Virus record (IMG/VR): IMGVR_UViG_3300009443_000015
Location: 1-38,943 of that record
Length of the DNA: 38,943 nucleotides
From: a virus
Strand: one strand, 5' to 3'
A model generated the notes under the pieces. That model was not told where the DNA came from and made no database searches. It saw nothing but the letters and a program-made list of their open reading frames with translations. Shown piece after piece: positions 1 through 8,841 of the stretch (position 1 is its first letter; every line of letters begins with the position of its first letter). A program made the position numbers and the translations under genes.

Positions 1-2
1 TA

Positions 3-368
3 GAGATACTTGGACTTATGCACCACCCTAGAGATGCTGTATATACATCGTATAGTTGTTCTACTAAGTGCTACAGTGTAAAGGATGAGATGAATAACTT
101 GTATTGTTCCTTTGGTGTAGCTCCTATTGAAGGTACTAATATCGGAAGTGCTTGGTTATTAGGTACTAGAAGATTACCGACGATTAAGAAGTTCTTCTTG
201 AAACACTCTAAGGAACGTATGGAAGGATTGTTAGACGGCTTTGATTACTTAACTAACTTTGTTATGAAGAGTAACACGTTGAGTTATAGGTGGTTGAAGT
301 GGTTAGGTGCAGAGTTTAACGATTGTCACTTGGACGGCTATATGTCATTTATATTAGAGAGGAAGTAA
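3..368 (+). CDS. gp13-like internal virion protein, 5' end cut off by window
   Basis: The frame is open to the left edge, so the N-terminus is missing; the first internal ATG is at 18, but the codons before it read on without a stop. The visible residues resemble the T7 gp13 family, which has an acetyltransferase-like fold of unknown function: a central stretch reading FGVAP...GSAWLLGT, followed by an amphipathic helix and a conserved RWLKWLGAEF segment near the end. T7 gp13 is 138 aa and is needed for proper virion assembly. The gene sits directly before gp14-, gp15- and gp16-like genes, exactly as in T7. The call rests on motif and synteny; probably 20-40 residues lie outside the window. 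Confidence 0.7.
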   Translation, partial: EILGLMHHPRDAVYTSYSCSTKCYSVKDEMNNLYCSFGVAPIEGTNIGSAWLLGTRRLPTIKKFFLKHSKERMEGLLDGFDYLTNFVMKSNTLSYRWLKWLGAEFNDCHLDGYMSFILERK

Positions 369-372
369 GTAT

Positions 373-1029
373 ATGTGTAGCATTGGATTAGCAGGTTTAG
401 CATTAGGAGCAGCGTCAGCTGGTGCGTCGGCTATAGGCCAGCGTCAGCAAGCCCGTATGCAGTATCAAGCGGCTAAACAACAAGCTGATATGCAACGCCA
501 ACTGCAAGCACAATCTATTGCTGCTGCTCAAAGAAAAGCAGGGTTCCAAAGAAGTGCCGCCGTATTAGAAAGACAACAGCAACAAGAAACAATACGACAA
601 GAAAAAGGTAGAGTATCAAAAGCTGGTGAAGCTATAAAGTCGAAGGCGGTAGTAGCAGCAGGTGAGGCAGGTGTGTCTGGCTTATCTGTTCAAGCATTAA
701 TGGATGACTATATAAGACAACAAGCAGGGCAAGTAGCAGCCCTTACATCGCAAGATAAACTATATGCTTTACGTCACGGTTTAAATCTTGAGCAATTAGG
801 ATTAGCATCTCAGCAGGAGATAATGGGACTAAGTAGACCGATCCTTGATCCGATTAAAGATGAACCAAGTGTTTTAGGTATGGGTTTAAGTATAGCACAA
901 GGAGGACTGAGTGGTTACTCGATGGGTAAAAGTTTTCAAAATACACTACGACCTGCTTACATAGACACAGGCATGGGAACTTCTAGTTATATGCCCGACA
1001 CGGATCAATACACATTACCAGCTCGTTGA
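373..1029 (+). CDS. gp14-like internal core/ejection protein
   Basis: A 218-residue protein comparable to T7 gp14 (196 aa), which is part of the internal core and is ejected to form the outer-membrane part of the DNA channel. It begins MC followed by about 20 small hydrophobic residues (G/A/S-rich), then a long Gln/Ala-rich helical region (residues 22-90). Next comes a segment EAGVSGLSVQALMDDYIRQQ (about 98-117) that matches the family's SM(L)EGSS-type helix and following RE/Q-rich helix. A GAGG-like purine Shine-Dalgarno sequence lies just upstream. It starts 4 bases after the gp13-like stop and precedes the gp15-like gene. Similarity is in pattern and position, not close identity. Confidence 0.8.
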   Translation: MCSIGLAGLALGAASAGASAIGQRQQARMQYQAAKQQADMQRQLQAQSIAAAQRKAGFQRSAAVLERQQQQETIRQEKGRVSKAGEAIKSKAVVAAGEAGVSGLSVQALMDDYIRQQAGQVAALTSQDKLYALRHGLNLEQLGLASQQEIMGLSRPILDPIKDEPSVLGMGLSIAQGGLSGYSMGKSFQNTLRPAYIDTGMGTSSYMPDTDQYTLPAR

Positions 1030-1052
1030 CCACTTGCAATAGGGGGAAGATA

Positions 1053-3299
1053 ATGACAACTAAGAAACGAGTAGAAGTCCAAGGATTAGGCGAAGCCCCT
1101 AGCGTTAAACCTGTTGGTCTGCCTAGCTATCAATACGGGATTACACAACTACAAGCACCTAAGCCACAAGTAGGAACTTCTAAGTTACTAAAGTTTGCAG
1201 GTGACCTCAGTAAGGTTGGTAAGCTAAGTGAAAGTTATCTGGGGTTCCGGCAGAAAGAAGCTATAAGAGAGCAACAAATAGATAAAGCACAAGCTGCACA
1301 GTTTCAAGAGGAGCAAAGAGAACAAGAGAAGTTCGATCAGGTGTTATTAAAGCAGCACTTAAATACGGTTACGCTTCCTAGTTTACAGCAACAAGCAGAA
1401 TCTTTAGTAGACATACAGAAGTATACAAAGAGGGAGCAAACATCACAAGCTATCGACGAAGCGATTAGTAAAGAGTGGGAGTCGTTAAGTGAGACTTTGG
1501 GTGGTGATGTAGCAGATAGCTTGGCTTCTAAGGCTTTGTGGAACTCAGTCGTTCCTGGTGTAAAAGCAAAGTTAATGTCTCAGTACGAGACGAACAGGGA
1601 AGGGTTTACTATAGCAAGCCAAGGTCAAGATTTAATAACTCAGCTTGGGCAAGCTACAGTGAACGGTTCGATCGATCCCTTTAGCCTAGAACTCATAGCC
1701 GAACAACGAGAAGCTATAATGGTAGAGCAGGGCATAACTGACCCAGCTACTAGGCAGAAAATACTATTAGACGGTTATACAGCACAGCTTGACACTCTAA
1801 TAACAAAAGATAAATTTAAAGATGCTAGGTCTTTCGTTACTGCTATGGAGTTAATGAAAGTTAACGGCAGACGTGTTTTTGGTTCCGCTCAGTCTGTTAA
1901 AACCATTAATGATTTCATAACAACTCTAGAGACAGCTGAGTCAAAACAAGGAACAGTATCTAAAGCTACGCAACAACAGAACTTTGGTGGTTTCTACGAA
2001 GCCGCATTAATTGGTTTACATGGAAAGCAAAAGTTTGGAGGTGCGATAGAACCTAACCAGATTTCGGCTTTAAAAACTAGTTTACAAACTTTGAGCTCAG
2101 AGCTTAAAAATAACCCAAAAACTTTAGATGAGGTAGTTTCCTCTATTGTGGAATCTAGAAATCCTGTAGCTGCGTATGAAAATAAATTATCTGAACTCTC
2201 TCAATCAAAGGACGCTCCTGATCTTGCTTTAGAATTATACATGGGTAATAGGGCGAGGTTGAATAGTATCAGAGAAGATGTATTAGTAAGACCTCGCCAA
2301 CCGCTTAATTTATCTGCTGATTATAAAAAGCAACAAGAAGAAGAGTTCTTGGAGTGGGCTGAAAGTCAGACGGATAAACCACCTACTGTTAAAGATTTTA
2401 TATTAAAGCAAAAGAAAGATTATGTATCTTGGGACACACTGGATCAATTAGGCATAGAAGCGGAAGAAAGAGGTGCGATCCTAAACTCCACCTATTACAA
2501 GGGCGTAGGTTCTTCTATAGGTAAAATGATTAAGAATGAAACAGAAACATACTTCGCTGAAGACTACTTGAGTACCGAAGCCGAGGTTGAGGAAATTTAT
2601 AAAGGTACATCAGGACGGGAGTTTCAACGTAGTGCCACTGAGAGGATACAAGAAGCTTTAAAGAACGCTGCACCCAAAGACGACAAGGAAACTATTAAGC
2701 TTGTAAACCAACTGGAAAGACAAGAGAAAGAGCGTTGGTTGAGAATTGTTGAAGCCAAAAACGATGTGTTAGAAATGAAGCCTGAGAGTCAAATATCCGT
2801 CGAGGGGGAAGTTCAGAGAGCTGAGTTAGAAGTGGATATTAAACAAGTACGCACTAAAGAACTAAAAACATTTGGTAAAGACGTAGCTTACGAATCTTTA
2901 ATGCGAGTTAAAAGAGGAGCACCTATAAGTTCTATAAAACGTCAAACTATAGAGGATGATAGAATAGATATGGAGTCAAAGAATTTCATAAACCAACAAA
3001 GACTTTCATATTATAACTTTGGTTTATCTAGTTACAGTAGGGATGGAGTTAAGAAAGTAAGTGAACTAGATTTAGATACTGATGATGTTGTGTTGTTTGG
3101 TAGTAGATCGGAAGCTGAAATTAAATTAAATGAATGGGCTGACATCCTAACTAAAGATACAGAAGGCGTGCAACTGACTGCTGAAGAAAAAGAAATAGCA
3201 GAACAATACATTGAGTTAGGGATTACGAATGTTGACGATCTACTAAGATTCGGTATTGTGCAGCTTGATTTAATAGATAGACCTAAGAAACCTTTATAA
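1053..3299 (+). CDS. gp15-like internal virion protein
   Basis: A 748-residue, mostly alpha-helical protein, almost exactly the length of T7 gp15 (747 aa), which forms the periplasmic tube of the ejected DNA channel. I chose the ATG at 1053 because a strong AGGGGGAAGA site ends just before it; an in-frame TTG at 1026 would overlap the gp14-like stop and has no ribosome-binding site. The sequence has long charged helices, several Gln/Glu-rich stretches, no signal peptide and no membrane segment. It sits between gp14- and gp16-like genes and its stop is one base before the next ATG. Function is inferred from length, composition and synteny; I recognise no catalytic motif. Confidence 0.75.
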   Translation: MTTKKRVEVQGLGEAPSVKPVGLPSYQYGITQLQAPKPQVGTSKLLKFAGDLSKVGKLSESYLGFRQKEAIREQQIDKAQAAQFQEEQREQEKFDQVLLKQHLNTVTLPSLQQQAESLVDIQKYTKREQTSQAIDEAISKEWESLSETLGGDVADSLASKALWNSVVPGVKAKLMSQYETNREGFTIASQGQDLITQLGQATVNGSIDPFSLELIAEQREAIMVEQGITDPATRQKILLDGYTAQLDTLITKDKFKDARSFVTAMELMKVNGRRVFGSAQSVKTINDFITTLETAESKQGTVSKATQQQNFGGFYEAALIGLHGKQKFGGAIEPNQISALKTSLQTLSSELKNNPKTLDEVVSSIVESRNPVAAYENKLSELSQSKDAPDLALELYMGNRARLNSIREDVLVRPRQPLNLSADYKKQQEEEFLEWAESQTDKPPTVKDFILKQKKDYVSWDTLDQLGIEAEERGAILNSTYYKGVGSSIGKMIKNETETYFAEDYLSTEAEVEEIYKGTSGREFQRSATERIQEALKNAAPKDDKETIKLVNQLERQEKERWLRIVEAKNDVLEMKPESQISVEGEVQRAELEVDIKQVRTKELKTFGKDVAYESLMRVKRGAPISSIKRQTIEDDRIDMESKNFINQQRLSYYNFGLSSYSRDGVKKVSELDLDTDDVVLFGSRSEAEIKLNEWADILTKDTEGVQLTAEEKEIAEQYIELGITNVDDLLRFGIVQLDLIDRPKKPL

Positions 3300-3300
3300 T

Positions 3301-6300
3301 ATGCCTACTTTTGAAGAGTTAAGAAAGAGTAAATACGGTGATAGTAAACCTCAATTTGAGGAGGAGGAAGTTGACGACTCTACAGTACCGTTAGAAGAAA
3401 GATTACCCGCTCCGTATGAAGATGCGGCGGATATAATGGTAAGTGAACTTCTTAATCCAAACACTCAACTTACAACAAAGCAACAAGAACAAAGCACTAG
3501 TGAGGCGTTTTCAAGTGAGCAGTGGTTTGGTTTGACTTTAGGAACTAGCTTTGAACTCACTGCCCCTATAGCTAGTAATCTTGCTTACATTAAATGGTTA
3601 AATAGAGCAAAGGCTGCGGCTAAAGTTACGAAGCCTTTTAAAGCTACTCCGTTAGGATTACTTGGTTTTGGTGCTGCGGAAGTAACAGTTGGTGCGTTAT
3701 CTAACATAGCCAACCAAAAGATACAGTTACATTACAAATCGCAGAAAGCTTTTAAGTTATCCGAGGTAATGGCTGCTGGTGTTTTTAACGCTAGTCCTGT
3801 TGTTAAAGTTATAGACGGATTGCCTGTGTTTAAATTCCTACAACCAAAAACAGGAAGTAAGTTTTCTTACAGAAACATCGTAACAAAAGGAGGGGAGAAA
3901 CTTGTTAGTGGAGCTGCTATAGGTATTCTTGAGTCTGCTTTCAGGCAATCGGTTTCCGGTTTATTACAAGAACAAGATTTATTCGATGAATCAGGTAATG
4001 TTAAAGAAGGTGTTTACAGGGACTTATTAGTATCAGCGGGAGTGGGTGCGACTTTAAATACAGCTTTACACGGAGGTGTTGGGTTATTCAGTTACTGGAG
4101 GACAAAAGGAAAAGCAGGTAGAGCTGAAGCTGTAAAACTCACTGATTTAATGGAGAGTGAGTTAGTTAAGCAGGTAGACGACATCAACAAAGAGATACAG
4201 AAAGAAGCTGATGATGTTGGGATTTTTACTAACTTTGCGAAAAAGAATGCTAAAATAGCTAAACTAAAGAAACAGCGAAAGCAATTAGAGGAAGCTAAAG
4301 AATTAAACCAACAGCTTAAAGAGGAAATACAAGAAGAGAATGCTAGAGTTGATGAGGCAGAAGCTAACCCTAAACCTATAGAGGAAGAACAAAGTTTAAC
4401 GGAAGAAGAGTTAGACGCTCCAGATGAGAAACTTAGAGAGGTTGAGGAAGAGGTAGTTGAGGAGCCTAAAACCGTAGAGGAAGAAGTAGAGGTCGAAACT
4501 GAAGAACCTACGAAAGTAGAAGAGCCAGTACAACCTACAGCTAAAGAACCTGAGACTGCAGTTCAAGAAGAACCTATTAAGGAGGCTGAACCTCCTAAAC
4601 CCGAAGCAGTACCAACACCTAAACCTAAAGTATTAAAAAGAGATAATGTATTACAAAGCCTGATAGACAGAACTAAAGCTGCTTTTTCAGGTGGGGACGT
4701 ACCAACCATTGAGGGTGCTAATATTATCCGAGAAGGTAAAAAACTTTACGATAATTCTATTTCTATATTCACAAAAGCTATACATACTTTCAGAGAAGGA
4801 GGTAATAAAGATGTCAGGGCTTTACAGATTGCTTTAGATGAAGTCGTATTTTTAAGGAAGTTAAATCAAAAAGTTAGCGACCCATTATCGACTTTAATAG
4901 GTAGAGGGATGCAATCACATAGACAGGATGCTGCTAAATATAACTACCAAACAGTACTTAGTGAAAGAGCTGGGGCGGAGAGTGACGCATGGAGTGATGT
5001 AGAGAAGTCATTAAGGCAAACAATAGAGAATGAAGCTGATGTTACTTTATTTAAAAACATACAAGATGCTCTAGATGTAAGACCTCGTTTTAAAAGACTA
5101 GGCGAAGAACTAGACAGACAAGCTACTCAAGATTTTAAAAATAAACTAAGGGAAGCTACTGAAAAGAAACCTAAAGAAATACCTCAAGAAGTTATAATAT
5201 CTAGGTTACAGAAGAAGTTAAGAGAAGCACAACAAGAGTTTGCGGGTTTAAAACCAGAACAAAAAGCTAAGAAAGGAAAAGATAAGTCCCAGGAAGAGAT
5301 AGACATACAGAAAAAGTTAGATTTCTATGCCACCGGTAAACGAGAAGCTAAACAATTAGCACAAGAAGAGAGCCGCCTAGAGACTTACTTGGAGTTACTT
5401 GAGGAAGGAGACATAGCTAAGATTAGGCAGCAAGTAGGACCAGCACCTGATTGGACTAATAAGAAAGCTGTTGGATCGTACTTAGCTACTATCCGTAAGG
5501 TAAATAACAAAACAAAAAAGTTATTACAGAAACAAGTAGTCGAGTCAGACATATCTTTACAAGACCCCAGTAAGGTAGCTAAAGCACAAGCTAAACAGAA
5601 AGCACAGCTGGAGAAGCGTCTTAAAGAATTACAGAAAAGGTTTGGTGATATAAACAAGATACGCCCTAAAGATAAACCTAAGAAAGCAGAAGCAGACGCT
5701 GAGATAGAAGATTTAAAGAATAGAATAAAGTTTCATGAAGCCAATGAAGCAGATGCTTTAAAATTAGAAGAGGCGTTAAAGGAACGTGCTAGACTCTTAA
5801 AGGTAGAAACAGGTCCATTGGGACAACAGCGAGCTGAGATAACTAAACCTAAAGGACCAAGTAAAGTTCCGGGCGAGTTAGAGAAAGTAAATAAAGATAT
5901 TGCTTTCCTTCGTAAAAATATGCGTCAACGTGTTGATGATATTGATAGAGCTAGGTTGGAAATGGATGAGGCCTATCAGGAAGCTAAGATGTTGGAATCT
6001 ATCCGTAAAAGAAGAGCTATTGCACAGAAACGATTAGACGAAAGACGAGCGAGGTTAGGTGATGACGATGACTTAGATAGCAGGGCAGCTGAAAGAGCGG
6101 GTAGAAAGATAGAAGAAACTGATCCTGTACTAGTAGAGACGCAAGAGAAGATTAAGTTTTACGATGAGTTGGAAGCAGAAGCTTTAAAGAAAAAAGAACT
6201 TAAAGAAGAGTTAGCTAGAAGAGCTGAGATGGAAGGTAGGGGTGTAGTATCAGAGATGAGAGCACACTTAGCACCTAAACCAACTGGCCCCCAAAAGGTA

Positions 6301-8778
6301 AGAAGCACGGATAAAATTAGACAAGAGATACGAGACTCTGATAAAAGAATGCGTGACAAGTTGAAAGATATAGACGCAGCCCAAGATTCTTTTAGGGAGG
6401 AGCGGATATATGAATCTGTACGTAAACAAGCGATGCTTGCTGCACAAAGAGATGTTGAGACTAAACTATCTAGGTTCTTTAAGGGGTGGGGTAATAACAG
6501 AGTTTACGCAATGATATGGCAGACTAGTTCTGTTATTGCTAGTGCTTTAGGTGGAATCGCTAGTACATTCAAGCAGTTTGCTAAACTGGGAGCGGAACCT
6601 ATTGCTGACTTGATGAGTACTAAAAAATACAGAGGCACTCAGATAGGTGCTTTACAAGTTTTAAAAGCTAATGCTTACGGTTTAAGAGAAGGACTTAAAA
6701 ACTGGAAAGGAACAGGCAGGGCTGTAGCTATGACGGCTAAGAATTTAGAAAGTGCAACAGGTGCAGCAGGGGCGAACAGATTAACTGGAGATATTTCACT
6801 AGGAGACCCTGAGAAGTTGTTTGAGGCAGCCGAAGAATTAGCGAGAAGAAAGAGGTTACGTGGGGAAAAAGTTACTGGAGTTCAACATATATTTGCTCGT
6901 ATGCCTATTGGTAAGATGTTAAACGAATTACTTAAACTACCACTGCGTGGCATAATGCCTATAGATGAACTTTTCAGAAGACAGTTACTAAGGTCAGAGC
7001 TTATGTCTGAAGCGTGGAAGGATGCTTTTGAAGCTATACCTAATGACCCTAATAGAGCTAGTGAATTAGCTGCTGATCTTTACAAACAGAAATGGACTAA
7101 GGACCAAGGTATCGAGATATTAAGTCAAGAAGGTGTAAACGCTACTGCGACTGATACCATTAATAGAGAACTTTTGTTTGATTCTAATGTAGCTAATTTA
7201 GACCCAACCGAGATAGCACAGCCTATATCTGACACGGTGTTAAGGTTTGTTAAAGAATTGAAACTATTAAAGGATAATCCATCGGCAGGTGCGTTGATAC
7301 ATTTACTTGCTCCTATAATGACGGTTGTTGCTAGGGGTGCGGGTCGCTCGATACGTGTTGGGGTTCCTGTAATACCAGCAACACAAGCTATTAGAAACCC
7401 TTACAACCGTAGGATTAAAAGAGTAGAGGGTGAAATTAGGAACAAAGATAATTACATAGCACACGAAGAGACTACCCCTCAAAGACGACAAGAGTTACAA
7501 AAAGAGAAAGAAGAACTAGAACAAAAAATAAAAGAATTAAAAGGAAGAAGGATAGCATACCATAGAGACGCTATAACAGACACTTTGATGGGAAGCGGTA
7601 TGATGGCTGCGGGATACGGTATGGGTGCAGCCGGAGTCGCTCTAGGGACTTTAGCTTGGATGACCCCAGAACAACGTAGGAAGTTTGAACATAAAAACCC
7701 TAAAGCTAAAGCTAACACTATAGAGGGATGGGGATACAGGGAGTTATTTCCGTTGTCTATCGCATTTGCTATAGGAGCCGATTTAGCTAACTACGCTGAA
7801 ATGAAAGAGTTTACAGGTGAAGACGGAAAGCCTATTTTAACAGAAGACCAAAATCATTTAGGTTTCGTATTAAGGTCCATTGCGGAGCTTTTCAGGGAAG
7901 TCCCAGTTGCTGGAGGTATGAAGTCCATTGAAAGAATAATGAGCGGGAAAGATGAAAATATAAATTCAGTTCTTGCTGATTGGCTTGGTTCTTTTGCTTT
8001 AATGCCATCTCAAATAAATAAAGTATTAAAATTGTTTTTTGAAAAAGGAAGCGTTGAAGAACTTAAAGGGGGTACTTGGCAAGACAGAACAGCTTACAAA
8101 GTAACAGGCCACAACCCAACAGGTAATAAGAAGACAGACCACTTTGGGCATGATATGCAATCTCCTAAGACTTGGTTGAATACTTTTATTAGATGGGCTC
8201 CTGAAAGATCGGAGGAGTTAAATGCCTTTGATGAAGTGTATAAAAAAGACATAGAAGGAGATGGGCAGTTAATTAAACCACCTAATCAATTTCCTACAGG
8301 TAAAGGTTTAGTTAGCGGCATCGATATGTATAAGTTTATAGATAATAACGGAGTGTCTTTACATTATAGATTTAATCAAGAAGTTAAGAAATTAAATGTA
8401 GATAAAAAGATTATAGAAATTGTTAAGGACAAGAAATGGAGGAAGGCGTGGTTAAAAGGTTCTAAAAAAAGAACAGGCACAGCAGATATAGGCTCTGTCT
8501 CTAACCCTGCGTTGCAAGTTTTAAATACGACTTTCAGGAAATCTTATGAAGCGGCAGCTAAGAATATGATGAAGGATAAAAATTTATTAAAAGAATTTAT
8601 AAGCGAAGAGGAAAACGAAATAGGCACTTTGGATTACAATAAGTACGGACCTCATAAGACCCTCAAGCAAGTAATTGATTCCGCTAGAGGTAAATCCGTT
8701 TACACAGGGGAGCCTGTATCAGTAGAAAGAGCTTTAGGAAGAAACGACTTAAAGGAACTCATAGAAGCTAACCCTTAA
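3301..8778 (+). CDS. gp16-like giant internal core/ejection protein (1825 aa)
   Basis: The largest gene in the window, in the gp16 position. T7 gp16 is 1318 aa and carries an N-terminal lytic transglycosylase domain; here the first 300 residues show no SLT-type catalytic motif (no recognisable ES...N-G arrangement). Visible parts: acidic N-terminus; Gly/Ala hydrophobic stretches around 70-150; coiled coil about 280-350; a low-complexity Glu/Pro/Val linker about 345-445; long Lys/Glu/Arg coiled coils about 560-1070; hydrophobic segments near 1075-1100 and 1430-1455 (Gly- and Met-rich); a more globular C-terminal part. It probably spans the inner membrane during ejection. The start ATG lies one base after the gp15-like stop, indicating coupled translation. 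An antisense open frame within it is ignored. Confidence 0.75.
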   Translation: MPTFEELRKSKYGDSKPQFEEEEVDDSTVPLEERLPAPYEDAADIMVSELLNPNTQLTTKQQEQSTSEAFSSEQWFGLTLGTSFELTAPIASNLAYIKWLNRAKAAAKVTKPFKATPLGLLGFGAAEVTVGALSNIANQKIQLHYKSQKAFKLSEVMAAGVFNASPVVKVIDGLPVFKFLQPKTGSKFSYRNIVTKGGEKLVSGAAIGILESAFRQSVSGLLQEQDLFDESGNVKEGVYRDLLVSAGVGATLNTALHGGVGLFSYWRTKGKAGRAEAVKLTDLMESELVKQVDDINKEIQKEADDVGIFTNFAKKNAKIAKLKKQRKQLEEAKELNQQLKEEIQEENARVDEAEANPKPIEEEQSLTEEELDAPDEKLREVEEEVVEEPKTVEEEVEVETEEPTKVEEPVQPTAKEPETAVQEEPIKEAEPPKPEAVPTPKPKVLKRDNVLQSLIDRTKAAFSGGDVPTIEGANIIREGKKLYDNSISIFTKAIHTFREGGNKDVRALQIALDEVVFLRKLNQKVSDPLSTLIGRGMQSHRQDAAKYNYQTVLSERAGAESDAWSDVEKSLRQTIENEADVTLFKNIQDALDVRPRFKRLGEELDRQATQDFKNKLREATEKKPKEIPQEVIISRLQKKLREAQQEFAGLKPEQKAKKGKDKSQEEIDIQKKLDFYATGKREAKQLAQEESRLETYLELLEEGDIAKIRQQVGPAPDWTNKKAVGSYLATIRKVNNKTKKLLQKQVVESDISLQDPSKVAKAQAKQKAQLEKRLKELQKRFGDINKIRPKDKPKKAEADAEIEDLKNRIKFHEANEADALKLEEALKERARLLKVETGPLGQQRAEITKPKGPSKVPGELEKVNKDIAFLRKNMRQRVDDIDRARLEMDEAYQEAKMLESIRKRRAIAQKRLDERRARLGDDDDLDSRAAERAGRKIEETDPVLVETQEKIKFYDELEAEALKKKELKEELARRAEMEGRGVVSEMRAHLAPKPTGPQKVRSTDKIRQEIRDSDKRMRDKLKDIDAAQDSFREERIYESVRKQAMLAAQRDVETKLSRFFKGWGNNRVYAMIWQTSSVIASALGGIASTFKQFAKLGAEPIADLMSTKKYRGTQIGALQVLKANAYGLREGLKNWKGTGRAVAMTAKNLESATGAAGANRLTGDISLGDPEKLFEAAEELARRKRLRGEKVTGVQHIFARMPIGKMLNELLKLPLRGIMPIDELFRRQLLRSELMSEAWKDAFEAIPNDPNRASELAADLYKQKWTKDQGIEILSQEGVNATATDTINRELLFDSNVANLDPTEIAQPISDTVLRFVKELKLLKDNPSAGALIHLLAPIMTVVARGAGRSIRVGVPVIPATQAIRNPYNRRIKRVEGEIRNKDNYIAHEETTPQRRQELQKEKEELEQKIKELKGRRIAYHRDAITDTLMGSGMMAAGYGMGAAGVALGTLAWMTPEQRRKFEHKNPKAKANTIEGWGYRELFPLSIAFAIGADLANYAEMKEFTGEDGKPILTEDQNHLGFVLRSIAELFREVPVAGGMKSIERIMSGKDENINSVLADWLGSFALMPSQINKVLKLFFEKGSVEELKGGTWQDRTAYKVTGHNPTGNKKTDHFGHDMQSPKTWLNTFIRWAPERSEELNAFDEVYKKDIEGDGQLIKPPNQFPTGKGLVSGIDMYKFIDNNGVSLHYRFNQEVKKLNVDKKIIEIVKDKKWRKAWLKGSKKRTGTADIGSVSNPALQVLNTTFRKSYEAAAKNMMKDKNLLKEFISEEENEIGTLDYNKYGPHKTLKQVIDSARGKSVYTGEPVSVERALGRNDLKELIEANP

Positions 8779-8841
8779 ATACAACGTGTTAATGACTAAG
8801 GACTTGCTCTTCTCTCTCAATAATTAATAATATATATCATC

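Noticed and set aside
1026-1052. TTG start for the gp15-like gene at 1026
   Set aside because: The ATG at 1053 has an AGGGGGAAGA ribosome-binding site; the TTG has none and overlaps the gp14-like stop.
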